Assembly: GCF_000512585.2 (NCBI RefSeq)
Contig: NC_089242.1
Span: forward strand, 2,108,001 to 2,172,000
Reading direction: 5' to 3'
DNA from: Kwoniella bestiolae CBS 10118
Taxonomy: Eukaryota > Basidiomycota > Tremellomycetes > Tremellales > Cryptococcaceae
Length of the DNA: 64,000 nt
The notes under the pieces were generated by a model. The model was not told where the DNA came from, did no database searches, and saw only the letters and a program-made list of their open reading frames with translations. The translations under genes were made by a program, and so were the position numbers. Shown here one piece after another: positions 21,177-33,634 of this stretch; positions within the stretch are counted from its first letter, which is position 1, and every line of letters begins with the position of its first letter.

Positions 21177-24100
21177 ATCAGGAGAGACGAGAAGTTTGGT
21201 ATCCCAATGATAAATTTGAGGAGATAAGACAAAGTATGCCGATGAGCTGGAAGCCTTGAGCTATTTATCGTTGATCAAGTTGACAGGTGGCAAGGTTTGA
21301 CTAATAATCTCGCTAATGCTGATGATGATGTTCTGACCCCAGAATGAATCTGGAAGAGCCGGCGAATCGGACTAAGAATTGTTGAGATGTATATTTCGAA
21401 ATGGGAAGTGGAACTGGAATATCGATGCTGCTGATGATGAGGTTGAGTGATGGGGTATTCTCGATATCAAAGGATGATGTATAATAACCTCGGAGGAATG
21501 CTAGTTGGATATTATGTCACCTCGACACCCGACGTATGGTATAGTCGTAGGTCCTACGTTGCAACCTTTTATCTGGGGATGAAGAGCAAGTAGTCGACTC
21601 GAAGAGGGAAGCGTTGAGTGGTAGGAGTAGCTGTTTCATGATGAGTCAGTCAGTATACGTTGTCTAGTTATCTTTGATATGGGTGTATGTATGATGAGAT
21701 ATGATAATGAATTGATGGTGATAGTGTAAGATGATACGTGTAAGATTCATCAAACAGTCAAATATCATGCCGAGATGACTGAAATGACGAATCGTTGAAA
21801 AGGTATTGAGATGAGTGGGTGGCAAAAAGATTGAATGATTTGAATTGGATTATGTACTCCTTCCCTCCCCGTCGGATAATTGATCCATCTCAAAGTTTCA
21901 TCCTCCTCACTCGTACTTCTCTCTCGCTCATTCCCATTCTCATTCCCACTCAATCACCAACGATAACGACACCGTACAAATAAATGAATGGGGAACATCG
22001 ATCAAGAGGAACACAGGTTTGGTATTACATATCACAGCTCAAAACCGAAAACTCTACTCACCTACAATTTATCCTGTACGTATACTGATCAAGTATAGTA
22101 CGACTCTCGAGTTGCTCGTACTTCCAGCTTTCCTGTAGAATTGAGTTTGATGACTGCGGTTGAGAGTCGAGTTGCGACGTATATAGCTGTGCTTGGTCGA
22201 TGATGACGATGAACAGTATGTATCCCAGAATGGGTAAAACAATAACAAAAGAAGATGAAGATGAGGGAGGGAGGAAAGAACCAGACGACAACAAAGTCTA
22301 GTTTATATCCTCAGCTGAGAATGTGTGTCTTCCTCGGTGGTAGGTACGGTGATACGGTCGTTGCGGTTTTGATGTGCGAGGGTGAGGGTGACGAAGGATG
22401 AGTGGGATGATCTGAGACAAGGAAAGGGTACGAGGGTTCTTGCTTTGAGATGGATCTCGTGCGATGTTATAGCGCCGTGTTGAACGTAGTGGGAAATGGG
22501 GGTATCACAAGGTCCTTGATTGTTTGTTGGTTGAATGATGGATCTGTGATTGTTGATTGATCGGAAGCTGTGAGGTGTGAGGTGTTTCGTTAATTGATCT
22601 ACCGTCACACTTGGTACTGCAGGTAACTGTGTGATCTTGATGTTGATGCTGATGCTGACGATGAAACTAGACTAAACTAAATCCAATCTTTGACCTTGCT
22701 TTTGTTTCGGTATTTCCTTTCGTCCTGCCGTTCTATTCATTCAGCAAGGGCAACAAGATACACTGTATCAATTGACCGTGCGTATACAAAGCGAAGTGTT
22801 CGTGTGATGAGCTGATTCAAGGCGGTGGCAACGGGTAGAGATGATCCGTTCTTTTCCAGTTAAGATGGTGTGTGTAACCTAAAACCCACCAGACACCCTG
22901 AAACAGAAGATGATCCTAAGTATAGATTAAAAGATGTTCCTTCTCTCCGTTGATGGTGATGGTGAGATCGTGCCTTGTTCTAGATAGTGTGTGTATGTGC
23001 GATGTCTCGGTTCACCTTTTATACTTCTTCTCGTGGCGTTGGTGTCGATATGATCTATCTCCTTGACGACAAGACTGAATTGGTGAGGTGCCGGATCAAG
23101 CGGAATTGTGTTTGACTGGCTAGGGCGCAAGCAAGTAATGGAAGATAGGCTTTTGCGGAATATATATCGAGTGGGTGGGTGCTGTGTCTGAGTGGCAAGC
23201 GCAGCGGGATTGTTTGATCCTAAAGGTGAAAATGGAGCGAAGCAGTGGCGTCCAAGGGGTTGTTGAATTGTACCGAGCTGCGTCAAGGGTGAGTAAGTAA
23301 TGATACTTGGATTGCGTTGGAGCGTAAAATGTATGTACAAAAGAGAAAGACGAAACGAAATGCAAAGGACGTTCAGGTGGGGGTGAGTGAGCAAGGGCTG
23401 TTCCTTCGAGATTAAATTGTGTGACGAAGGAAGTGGTGAAAGGACAAGCACAAGGTATAATGATATTGAGATAATGAGTGATCTGTCGTTTCACAGCTTC
23501 TTTTTTTGTCTTTATGTATGATTCATGATCCGTGAGATGAGGGCTGATCTCGATGGTGGGGAAATACGATACGAACAAAAGGAAAAGAAGTGCAATGTGA
23601 AAGTGGATAGACGCAGCACTCACCCTTTGCGTTACACACTAAGATATCGTGGAAAATGTCTGATTGATAATCTCTCCGACGTAGCTATCCTTATCCCATT
23701 TGGTTTGGCTAATTTGATCTATAATTGGACAATAGCGATATGACGATGCGCAATAATCTTATAACGCCTCCTTCTTCCACGCAGTCTTTATTGTTGTGTG
23801 TAGGTAGATCTGGAAGCTCGGTCTGAGTGTCTTATCGAAGGGTATCTATGGTCTTTTGTCTTTTGGTGATCTTCGGTGATAGACAAAGCTGTGTTAAGGA
23901 TAGGAAGGGGCCCGGATGTGCGTCGAGGAGGAACAAAGGATTTGTATCGTGTCGTCGTAACGAGAAGATCAGGGGGTAGTGACTCGAGCCTTTTGTTTGA
24001 GTTCGATTGTGTGTATGACCTCTCCGCCTGTCCGAATGTACGAGAGCAAGGGATAGTTGGGTGATTATACTTGAATCTAAAACAAAAAGATGTGTCTGCG

Positions 24101-24812
24101 CTTTGTGCTTATCAGACGGGCCCCGCAGATCAAAATTGGCCAAGCGTTTCTTTTGTTCTCTTGTCTTGTGTTGTCTTGTTTATCGAAGGATGAGTGAGGC
24201 TGTCTCTATCGACGTTCAAACTATCAATCGAGAAAACAGAAAACAAGACATATTCGATCTCTCCAGCATCACAGGATTCAGTATGCATCGTCGTCACATT
24301 CCTTCGTATCGAAAACCCAAAAACCTTACTTCGTGTCATCGTACATTTTGCCACCCAAACGCAAACGTAAACCAAAATTATCTTCAAGTGACAAGAAACA
24401 GAAAACTGGCCTAACGTCAATCAGGGGCAGAGTGTAAAGAGGTGTCATAAAGGTAAATTGTTTTTTAGTTTGTCCTGTAGATATCGAGCAGGGAGATACC
24501 ATAAAACCCTGAGATCAACGGGTAGCGGTATCATACTTGAAGCGACAAAGAAAGAGATTCGATTCGATAATTCGGAGAATATGCTTGTTGTCGTGCCATA
24601 AGAGCGGAGTGGGGTAGAAAGGGCCTTTTAAACTACAATCACCCATCCAAGATTTTGTCCTTTCTCATCGTCCCACACCACAGCAATGGCTTGTGTAGGT
24701 CACGCTACGCTTCTTCCAGAAAGAAGGTTCCGATCTCACACTATGTACGTATACCGTACTCTTCTCACCCGACCAATCGAGATGCGATTATTTGGTCTTC
24801 GGCGGAACCATA

Positions 24813-24838
24813 CCAAGGACAAGGACAAGGACAAGGAA
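24813..24838. repeat. GGACAA short tandem repeat
   Basis: About four copies of a hexamer CAAGGA/GGACAA lie inside the gene-poor interval. On each strand the repeat translates to low-complexity peptides, which explains the spurious open frames around 24655-25124. Confidence 0.7.
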
Positions 24839-25187
24839 CAAAGAGGCGTCATCGTTGTGTGTGTCCTTCCCAGAAAAGAACAAAAACGAAAACGTCAACG
24901 TCGACCCGAACAGAAGAGAATCTTCATCGGGACCTGGGGACCTGGTAGCAGGGGACAGAGCGGAAATGACTATGGCTGATGGATCAGATTTTGGGGATTT
25001 TCTCAGGCGGTCATACGAGCGTGATGGGCTGGGCGATGCGGTGCCATGGCCAAGCGTAGTCTTTCTTTCTGACACACACAGCAACCCATCCCACGATCAA
25101 GTCTTGGGTCGAGCCAACACTTAAATTAGCATGCTGTTCTATTCCAATCATCGATAAAAAGGGTTGCACACACCAACCCATCGGCAC

Positions 25188-25208
25188 CTGAATCTGAATC
25201 TGAATCTG
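25188..25208. repeat. CTGAAT short tandem repeat
   Basis: Three and a half copies of CTGAAT. No function is implied. Confidence 0.7.
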
Positions 25209-27273
25209 TCCATTTCGCGCGTAACATAAAATCGAAAATAGAGAGTTTCAGGAACGTCCGTACCGTATTCTCTCTTTCACATACCATCTCTGTCTATCCC
25301 ACTTGGAAGCGGAGTCATGAAACTAACCTATCGTATCGCACTTACTCTATCAGGGTACGGTAGGACCTCGAACAGCTCCAATCTGACCTGTGATCTACGA
25401 ATGCCTGACTTACCCTCGTCATATACCCAAAGTCGCCATCACACAGCTTAGGGTGAAGCGCAGTAAGCACAGGTAAGAGTGAACAAGGTAACACGTCACT
25501 ATCGATCCAGACTTGGCTCTGCAAGTGGTGCGCATGCATCTCTTAGCTAAGGTGAAGTGACGAGACCAAGACAACCTGCTTTGCACGGCTAAGCTATGTA
25601 TCTGGCACCTTGCTCAAACATGGAAGGCAGACACCAGACACCGGTTCCTTGTGATACGAAAGCCATGGCGTCAAGCTACATCGCCTTCGACTTTGCATGC
25701 GCTGCTTTGCGTTGCGTTGCACAGTAAGAACGGTGATCTTGGCTGCCAAGGAGTGGTTACGCATGCGTCAAACTCCACCAATCTTAGCTCAAACAGATTG
25801 GTTCGAGTTTGTAAACAAGCAAGCCAACGCCATCTTAGTGAGACAACAGAACGATGTAAACCAATCTCTTTTGTCCTTGTGTGTACTGTGACTCGACGCC
25901 ACCATGAGATCTGATGAGAGGTCCGATTGATCAGAAGGATCAGATAAATAGGAAGCGACACAAAGGCAAGAGGCGTTGGCGTGAAATCAGGGTGTATGAC
26001 CCAAACGTCACGGGACACTTGTGTCCTTTCTTTCGGGTGAACAGGAATCTTCCTGACCGAGATGAAAATGCTAAATACGATTACAGCATCTGTGTGAAAG
26101 TCGGAGAAATAGCGCCTTATAAGCGTGAGCATGTGTCATAAAAGTACAAACAAGTGGAAATAGGGTTCACATCCCGCTTTTTCTGTGTATCTGAATCTGA
26201 GTTTGACCCTGAAAATCTCATTTATGGCATTCGACCTGCGTAATGCGTAAGGCTTTCGATCAACCCGTTCCTCAACTTCAACTTTCGTAGGCTCCATTCG
26301 TATGTGTCGGTTTTTAAGGGGTTCTCTCATCTACCTGGTGTGGTATTCTCAGGAAGGACCATCTATACATACATTCGGAGTGGAGATTTTCACAAGGACA
26401 CCAAATGAGTGAGTGACTGGTCTTGGGAACATTCCATCTGTCTCATCCGCGGGACTGTGAATGCGGATATGAGTGTGTGTATGCGTCAAGGAACGGAACT
26501 TAGCGGTCCCTCGCCGTCACTTCGCTACCGTTCCGGGGTGTGCACCATAGAATACACACGACAAAAGGAACACACGCTTTGTCACCATTCCCATCTCAGC
26601 ATGGTCTTGTCATCCGTAGTCTGTTATTCGCTCCACAAACGATCAGATCACTTGGAGACGAAGGGTCAAAGCGATAATGAAAGATCAACCCTGGTTAAGG
26701 GATAAGATTGATCGTACCTTATCGGACTCTCTTTGTCCATCTATCAAAAATTGGAGTTGGTTTGGTTCGTGATGGGCAACCCCCTCTTTTCCATCCTGGT
26801 GTTGTGCAAGTGTTTGCCACCGATTTAAGCAGCCATCTACAATTCTAAAAATGACACCGCCTACGTTACGTCCATCTTCTCTGCTATACCCCGACAAGGT
26901 GTTGTTCGACCGCCTCCCCCATTGCATGGCAAGATCAAATTGTCTAAGTGGGTTCAGTCTCGAATTGTTTCCCTCATGGACATTGACAGTCCAATCGCAA
27001 TCGTCATGAAAGAGTACCATGCATAAAGTCCACTTCAGTCAGCAATCATCCCCGTCCAGCTGACCGAGGTACGGCGCACTGATCGCTCACCTTTTTGATG
27101 GCCGATTTATTCGGTGCTTCAGATGGCAGATGACTTTGACGAGCTGCTGATGGTTCACTTGGAGATCACCGATAGGGGAATACCTCATATACAACAGAAA
27201 ACCGGTTAAGTCATTGTAGATGGTCCTCGTCGTTCACTCGCTCATACAGTCACCCACAGTCAGCAGCTCCAAC

Positions 27274-28189
27274 ATGACAGACGGCCCACGATCTGAAGAA
27301 TCTCCAGCAACGAGACCTAGACTTCACGAATTCCATCGTGATCCCAATCACGAGGTGATCATCATTTCGAAAGATGATGTTCAGTTCAGGGCGAGCAGGT
27401 ATCATTTGTGCAGAGTAAGGTGAGTATTGTACCTTATATCCCCTGACATCAACGTACGTCCTGCTGATGCCTCGTACATCCTATTTCGCCCCATATAAGC
27501 TGTTCGCAGACCTACTCAATATCCCTCAACCTACTTCCAAGGAGGAGAACTCTATTCCACTTGATTTCCATTCATCCACTATCAACAGCTTCCTCGATTG
27601 GCTCAGTATCTCTAAGACTGCCTCGCACAACTTCGGACTGAGCTTCGAGGGCAGCAAGGCCCTACTCGACTTTGCAGAGCACATCCTGAGCGACGAACTC
27701 AAAGAACTCATGGGAGATCAACTGATTCGCTCGGCTGGAGGAAACTCCGATAAGCTATTAGCTTTGGCCTGCGAGAAGAACCATCTGTATATGGCTAAAT
27801 CGGCTCTGCGTAATTGGAGGCCAATGTCACCCAATAGGTTTCCACAAGGTCAATCTGAACATGGACGAGTAGCTCATCTTGGACGATCGATCGAACAGCT
27901 ATCGGATGAATGGAACACCGAGTTACTCACTTTGATCCTTTATCATACATCAACCACTAAGAAGAATCTCGTCCTGGGAAAGAAGGATTGGGAAAGTATA
28001 ATAGATACTTTCGATCCTGGACAACGGCGTCAAGAGGATAGCGTGCGGGAAGATAAGAAGTACCTTAATAAGCGGGGACATAATCACAGTTGTGATTGTG
28101 GGTGTAACAAATATAATAAGGAGTCTAAACATTACTTTGAGTATGGTCGGGAGGAGGAAGATTCGCGTTACCTATATGAGGATTATTAG
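27274..28189 (+). CDS. BTB-6: intact BTB/POZ-like protein with Cys/His tail
   Basis: Two exons (27274-27414, 27500-28189) give 276 aa. Exon 1 starts MTDGPRSEESPATRP and contains HEVIIISKDDVQFRASRYHL. The family donor AG|GTGAGT at 27420 would put exon 2 out of frame, so the GTAAGG five bases upstream is used here. Exon 2 starts LFADLLNIPQPTS, then IPLDFHSSTINSFLDWL, LLDFAEHILSDELK, LALACEKNHLYMAKSALRNW and the family ending KKDWESIIDTFDPGQ. Beyond it is an extra, charged tail containing HNHSCDCGCNKY, a compact Cys/His cluster that could bind metal, and a Tyr/Glu-rich end. No lesions. First copy of the plus-strand block. Confidence 0.78.
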
Positions 28190-28447
28190 GTACTACATGG
28201 TCAGATGTTGTATGTGATCTGACCTGGAGTGTGAGGGTATGCATGTACATTGCTGATTGAACGATTGATCGAGTAATTGACAGATGGATACTGATGGTGG
28301 TCTGTGCGTTCCGATCTTGGTGACCGGTCATTGACCTCATCACTCACCCACACATACACAAAAACACATACACACATTTCTTCTTCCCCATCTACTTCCC
28401 CTTCCCCTCACAAACAACATACTATACTCTTCATACAAGCACTCGAC

Positions 28448-29511
28448 ATGACGCCCAACAGCTACCCTGAAGACCACAATCATGAATCATCCGATGAACA
28501 ATCCCCTGTCGTCGATCCCGCTCATATTCCTCTTCCACCCGATCATTCAGACAAAGAAGCACCGAACAAACCAAAAGGCAAGTCCAAACATAGCAAGAAA
28601 CCCAAGACAAAGAGATGGAACAAGAATAGAAGGGGGAAGAAGAAAGATGATACTGAGAGTCACTGGTTCCACAAAGATAGTGGAGCGATCATCACTGTAA
28701 GATCGGAAGACAACGTCAAGTTCGAGATCAGCAAGGATAAATTAGGCAATGTTAGGTAAGGTTTACTGTACTTCTTCTCTTGTTCCCGCTCATCCTCTCC
28801 CTCCGGGCAACACGTTCCAGCTGACACTCCGGGGCTATTCAGTAAAACCTTTGGTGTGATCTTCAACGAATCCTACTACTACGCTTCTTCTTCCGAGCCG
28901 ATATATCTCCCTTACCCTGCAGATACCCTCTCACTTTTTTCGATCTCATCAGCGTATCCAACCCAACACCGATCATCAAGAGCTTGGACACGAATTGTAC
29001 CCAATACCTCCTGAACTTCATCAAGTTCGCCGATTGTGGTGACCTTGAAAGTCAGGTCCGTCATCACCTTCTCAAAATCAGCAAGAATCAATCAATGTCA
29101 TTGTTTTCTTTCGCATCAAGTACGAACGAGGTCGGTTTGGCGAAAATCGCCCTTAGACGCCTCAACAAGGATTCAATCTATTCTGGTATTCCCGACAACC
29201 TTTCCGGCTACCGAGCGTTCATCTCCAACCTTCAACCCGCTTTCCAAGCTGAAATATTGAGCTTGATCATGGTCAATACTAAGAGCGATACGTGTGCCGA
29301 TCATCAAGGAAAGCCGACCAATAGTATCGATTGGAAATGGGTTGCGGAGAAGTTTAATCCAGATGGAAGAAGCGAATTTTCCGACGAGGAATATGTCAGT
29401 ACAGATGAGGAGTTCAGGCAGGAGGAACCACAAGAGTGTTCCGGATGGGAAGCTAGAGGTTCATATGATTGGACCGCTGATCCAGCGCAGGATGCCTCAG
29501 GAGGCTGGTGA
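28448..29511 (+). pseudogene. BTB-7: BTB/POZ-like paralogue, one-base gap in a T run
   Basis: Exon 1 (28448-28755) is longer than usual. It starts MTPNSYPEDHNHESSD, carries a strongly basic stretch (KGKSKHSKKPKTKRW and so on, nuclear-localisation-like), then GAIITVRSEDNVKFEISKDK. After the phase-2 intron, exon 2 (from about 28841) begins SKTFGVIFNESYYYASS, then YLPYPADTLSLF. At a T6 run (about 28937-28942) the frame fails. One additional T would continue FDLISVSNPTPIIK, LLNFIKFADCGDLESQ, LFSFASSTNEVGLAKIALRR and the ending IDWKWVAEKFNPDGRSE, with a Glu/Trp-rich tail stopping at 29511. Everything else is intact, so this may be a homopolymer sequencing error or a recent mutation. Confidence 0.68.
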
Positions 29512-29884
29512 TAGGATCACCGAAGGAGGGAAGGAGCTGGTCACGAAATGCGTGGAAAACTGCTTGTATTATAGATATGGCGAATGATCTCATCATGCAT
29601 GTATATAGGGCATGATCACATGGACATCACCAGTTTGTAGACGATCTTCCGATTGATGGTCCAGTCTGAGGAAGAAAGGGGTGCAAGAGACAGGGAAAAC
29701 GTCCGGAAACAGATATGAAACGTCTCACTGACCTCTTGGAGCCGGCTCGAGCTGTCTCCTCGCGCAGAACGATGTCACTCGCCAACTCTGTACCCCCACT
29801 CGCAAGATTGACTTGTGGATATTTCTCACAGGGAAAAGCATTCTGATATGTTTGAGAAGTTCAAACTTGTCATAAACCACTAGT
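29512..29884. other. intergenic between BTB-7 and BTB-8
   Basis: About 370 bases with no supported frame. Presumed 3' region of BTB-7 and decayed upstream region of BTB-8. Confidence 0.35.
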
Positions 29885-30799
29885 ATCGTCACACAACCAT
29901 ATCAGAAACTAGCCTGGCTAAGGCATCAAAGAGAAAGGCGGAAGATCCAGCCTCTCACATTAAGAAGCCGAAAAGACATACCTTTCACTACGATCCAGAG
30001 CCCAGTATTGTGATAGTCTCGAATGATAATATCGAGCTCAAGGCTAGAGATCTCGGCTCATCGAAACCAGGTAGGTACTATTCATACCTTTTGGACACCT
30101 TTCTTTTCCCTTCAATGGAAAGCCCGCTTACATTCCAATCCGTTCGATGCAGTCAATTCTTCAAAGATCTCCTCGATATTCCTGCACCTGAGAATAATTA
30201 GTCGCAATCAAAATCACCACAACCTATCCCACTGGACTACACCTCTTTGATAATTGCCACCTTCCTAGACCTCATCAGCGTTTCCCACAAATACACCCCC
30301 CCAACTCAAACTGGATGATGTTCAGGTTTTCCTGAAATTCCTCGAATTCACTATGTCAGACGCTCTCATCCCCATCGGTAGATCATCACTGGAAGAGGCG
30401 GGTGTCAAAGAACCATTGGAGCTATTGGTGGTAGCTTCAGATAGGCACAATGTGGATCTCGCCAAAGTCGCCTTGGGCAAGATCACTTCCGAGCATATTC
30501 GATCGTTGATCGGGCAGACCACCTCAGTTCAGCTACTGAGAGGTACGTCGATTCAATGGTTGAATTCCTATTTTCATCGACTCAGAACTTCGTGGCATCT
30601 AGATATCTTATCCGGGATGATGAGTACCGGAGAAGTCAGGGCGAATCGTCAGGAATCACTTAGACCCGGTATGTATTTCACGGACGACTGGACGGGCATA
30701 GCTGAGATTTTCGATCCCAAGAGATTTGAGGAGGGGTCAGAAGATGATAGTGATGATTCGGACCATGATTCGGACCATGATGGTGAGAACACCTCGTGA
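29885..30799 (+). pseudogene. BTB-8: heavily damaged BTB/POZ-like paralogue
   Basis: Family exon 1 is visible as SKRKAEDPASHIKKPKRHTF and PEPSIVIVSNDNIELKA. No in-frame ATG precedes it; an ATA near 29901 sits where the start would be. The exon-1 end must shift one base to match the acceptor at 30155 (SQFFKDLLDIPAPENN). An in-frame TAG follows at 30199-30201. The frame then continues IPLDYTSLIIATFLDLISVS until a C7 run (about 30295-30301), where a one-base shift is needed to reach LKLDDVQVFLKFLEFTMSDA. The rest is open: PLELLVVASDRHNVDLAKVA, LRTSWHLDILSGMM, DDWTGIAEIFDPKRFEE. At least four defects make this a pseudogene, with well-preserved coding similarity implying recent loss. Confidence 0.75.
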
Positions 30800-30961
30800 T
30801 CGTTTCATATCACACACATGTACGTACATGCGTATTATGAATCAAACGGGATGGCCTCCCCAACCTTCCATCAGCTCGCTTTTCTGGGGATCCATTCTCC
30901 TGTTTTGCATGTCTTTCAACCCTTCATAAATGAATGGATAGTAATGGTCCTATTCATCATT

Positions 30962-31503
30962 ATGAGCAGTATCCCCAAGACAGCTATCCTGAGCTTCCGC
31001 CATGGACATGGACCCTCAATCACACTTATCAGCAACGATGGTGTATCTGTAGCTGTGGATGGTCACTATTTGTGCCAGTCAAAGCTTTAGGAGCGTTCCT
31101 GCTGTGTGAACCATTTGTGGAATGGTCTCGAAAGGCTATATAAGATCATGCGCAATCACACCCCTTCCTGGTGCCATCGAAACGAGACGATGTTTCCATG
31201 GCACGACATGCGCTGAGCCACGCTTCCCCCGCACAATTGCTTGAACACTTCAACTTCACCAGGGAGAATGCGACTCCTTTACAGAACATCTTGGATTGCC
31301 TCGCTCAGATGTCATTACCTTTTCAACTGTGCCTTCTACGTTCGATTCTCATTCAAAGACCATATCATTCGCCATATTCTGATGTTCGAGCAAGTCTAAT
31401 TCTGATGGACAAATGGAGTCAGATTGCTTCGACTTTCAACCCTTATCCTGAAGTACTCAGGGAGAAAGAAAAATCAGCGGCATCCGATGAAGTTTGTCAA
31501 TAA
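30962..31503 (+). pseudogene. BTB-9: internally deleted BTB relic
   Basis: The exon-1 part is present from the ATG at 30962 (MSSIPKTAILSFRHGHG, SITLISNDGVSVAVDGHYL). Soon after, a stop occurs and the whole BTB core (F-x-D-M-L to the L-C-x-K-F helix) is missing. The C-terminal part resumes at about 31174 with SKRDDVSMARHALSHASPAQ, LDCLAQMSLPFQLCLLRSIL and the tail MDKWSQIASTFNPYPE, ending at 31503. The order of parts matches the family, so this is a paralogue that lost about 300 bases in the middle. Confidence 0.7.
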
Positions 31504-31918
31504 TAGTTGTTGATCGAGTGAATTCCAGAGACTATTATACCGATATTTCCACTTCTGTATGCAGCAGTATCCAGACAGAACTGATTCGACCCTTCTCATC
31601 TCTTGGTGCTGGAGAGTTTGGCTGTCAATGTATACCTGATGGCTGCATGCATCGCGTTGTGAAATTAACGCACGAGCTTCGGGCATCTTTGTCCGAGATG
31701 TCCATCAATTGTTGGTTGAAAATGGTAAACAAACCCATCAGACGTCATACAGAGGATTTGCGCATGGAGCACTCAGATTAGCTGAGATGATTTTCCAAGT
31801 ATTCACTAAAACAAACTAGCTCTTCTGCAACCATTTGTTCTCATTCTTAACTTATACCTTTCCCAAACCTCAGAACCTTCATATCATACACTCAAAGCGC
31901 GAAACCCACCAATTCGGC
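31504..31918. other. intergenic between BTB-9 and BTB-10
   Basis: About 415 bases. Short frames on both strands (for example 31494-31781) have no family motif or domain. Nothing else is seen. Confidence 0.35.
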
Positions 31919-32781
31919 ATGTCCGACCACTCATGGATTGACGATCTCGACGAAATTGCGGTCGACATTGACCTCAAGCTTCATCCAGTCCACGCTGATC
32001 CGAAAGCTGAGGTGATCATTATCTCTGACGACTACGTCAAATTTCGAGCCTCAAAATTCCACTTGACCAGGACAAGGTAGGTGACAAGTTTCAATCCTAC
32101 GTTATTCCACTTATGGGATGTTTATTGATCCCTGCTGTGCAGTCAATTCTTCGAGGATTTAATCGAAACCGTCCGACATGAAGAGCACCAAGAAGAATCT
32201 ATCCACCTCGAGTTCCCTTCCACTACCATCGCTCTCTTCCTTGATCTCGCCGGGGTATGTGATCCCTACATCCCTATCGTCTCTACCAATCGAGCACGAT
32301 CACTCCTCGACTTCGTAGAATTCACACTCAGTGATGGCCTTATCGACACAGCAAGATCGACCTTGATGGAAGCCGCTAAACATCATCCTTTCGAGCTCCT
32401 CGTTATCGCTTCGCAAGGGGACGACTTGGATTTGGCCAAACATGCCTTGAGAAACATTACCTCAAGCGCATTCAGGGAAGAGTTCATCCTCAGAGTTCCC
32501 TTTGTAGAAGACACCGAATACAAGATTGGCTCGCTCAAAGAATACCTCCTTCGACTCACACCAGCCTATCATCTCGCTATCCTCATTCGATCATGTACCT
32601 TGGCGAGATACAATCGATTAATCACGATGACGAATGGCTCAATTCTAGACCTGCGCTACTATCCACCGATAACTGGTCCAGCATCGCCGATAGTTTTGAT
32701 CCCTCCCGATTCTTCAAGCCTCAGACGGATCGAGGAGTACCGAGAATGGTATTAGTCGAGAGAGGAGAGGAGGGGGAATGA
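31919..32781 (+). pseudogene. BTB-10: BTB/POZ-like paralogue with late frameshift
   Basis: Exon 1 (31919-32076) starts MSDHSWIDDLDEIAVDIDLK and holds AEVIIISDDYVKFRASKFHL. The phase-2 intron 32077-32142 leads to SQFFEDLIETVRHEE, then IHLEFPSTTIALFLDLAG, LLDFVEFTLSDGLI, PFELLVIASQGDDLDLAKHA and YLLRLTPAYHLAILIRS. Near 32590 the frame must shift one base to give the expected tail MYLGEIQSINHDDEWLNSRP, then STDNWSSIADSFDPSRFFK, ending 32781. The unshifted frame stops at 32755 with an unrelated Pro/Ile tail. The break is not in a homopolymer. A truncated product containing the whole BTB core could still be made. It is tail to tail with SANT-1, about 150 bp apart. Confidence 0.7.
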
Positions 32782-32929
32782 TTTACTCTCTGGATATTTG
32801 GGTGAAAGAGTGAGGGTCCATCGTTGGTCATCTAGTAAATGATCTAATTACATGCATATAGATACAATCATCTCGGTATAGACTAACTTCCAATGCATAC
32901 TCATCCTAGAACCCACCTCTGCTTCCACC

Positions 32930-33309
32930 TTAAGCTCCTTTACTCTCGATAGATTGTTTGATATAAGGAAGAAGGGTTTTACTATGCCAAGCCCAAATCT
33001 CACATCAGCTCCGCCCAATGAAACGAGTCAGAATGGGAAGAGAAGAAACACCCACGTCCAAGTCTGACAACACTGATTAGCGGTCCTCCCCTCCACAGCC
33101 CTATCCCAATCCCTCTGACCATTCTTGAGAACATGATTGAACAGGGCGAGAAGTTCCTCGGAGGTCCATTTCTTGCTTGGTGTATCTGCTCGGCTTCGCT
33201 TGGGTTTCGAGGGTGCCTCGAGTTTGGGTTTGGTATCTGATATGGGGGTTGATGGTCTGTTGTATGGTTTGGATTGGGGGGAGAAGGTGTTCATGATTTG
33301 GCGAGGCAT
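32930..33309 (-). CDS. SANT-1: small SANT/Myb-like protein
   Basis: Two exons (33056-33309, 32930-32981) give 101 aa. It starts MPRQIMNTFSPQSKPYNRPS and has a Lys/Pro-rich arm (KPKLEAPSKPKRSR). The single SANT/Myb-like repeat contains KKWTSEELLALFNHVLKNGQ, then DWDRAVEGRTANQCCQTW, with the spaced Trp residues of the fold. The intron falls directly after the third Trp, and exon 2 supplies TKTLLPYIKQSIESKGA, closing the third helix region. All four SANT copies in this window share this intron and ending. SANT/Myb repeats bind DNA or histone tails; a nuclear regulator is a reasonable inference, no target is visible. Convergent with BTB-10. Confidence 0.75.
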
Positions 33310-33634
33310 CGTTTGGGACTGTGTTGGTTGACGTTTGTATGTATTTTATTGACTCGATGAAAGTAGAGATAAGAGATGGAAGAAGAGAAAGAAATGATAA
33401 ACCGAAATGAGGTTTGATATGTATACTGGATATACAGTATCTGGTGATCATGTCAATCAAGTAAAATACACAATATATTCATATCTGCGATACTTGCTGT
33501 ATCTCGTCAGCCCAAGAAATGTAGATGAATGACTACGCCCTTGTCATATAGTACGGGATGAGAGCTATAAACCATGATCCACCACCCAATTTCTTCATCG
33601 CCTTTCCACTGGAGTCCAGCTACTGTTGGTATTT
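33310..33634. other. intergenic, SANT-1 promoter and SANT-2 3' region
   Basis: 325 bases with no supported gene. It lies upstream of SANT-1 and downstream of SANT-2. Confidence 0.35.

Larger units (their letters stand above)
21177..27273. other. gene-poor interval upstream of the cyclin
   Basis: About 6.1 kb without a convincing gene on either strand. Many short frames overlap in two or three registers (for example 22927-23451 and 23120-23623 on the minus strand) with low-complexity Ser/Thr/His-rich translations and no domain or splice partner. Such overlap signals stop-poor composition rather than genes. Candidate contents are a long cyclin promoter, a long 5' leader or a non-coding trans- or antisense transcript. 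I see no transposon ends, tRNA or rRNA. Confidence 0.5.

Noticed and set aside
22927..23623. Two overlapping minus-strand frames of 174 and 167 codons in different registers
   Set aside because: They overlap over most of their length in different frames, have Ser/Thr/His-rich low-complexity translations and show no domain or splice partner; this reflects stop-poor composition.
24655..25124. Open frames on both strands over the same 470 bases
   Set aside because: They arise from hexamer repeats and simple sequence; none has a recognisable domain.
25741..25825. GGTTCGAGTTT resembling a tRNA T-loop
   Set aside because: No upstream A-box or cloverleaf pairing could be drawn around it.
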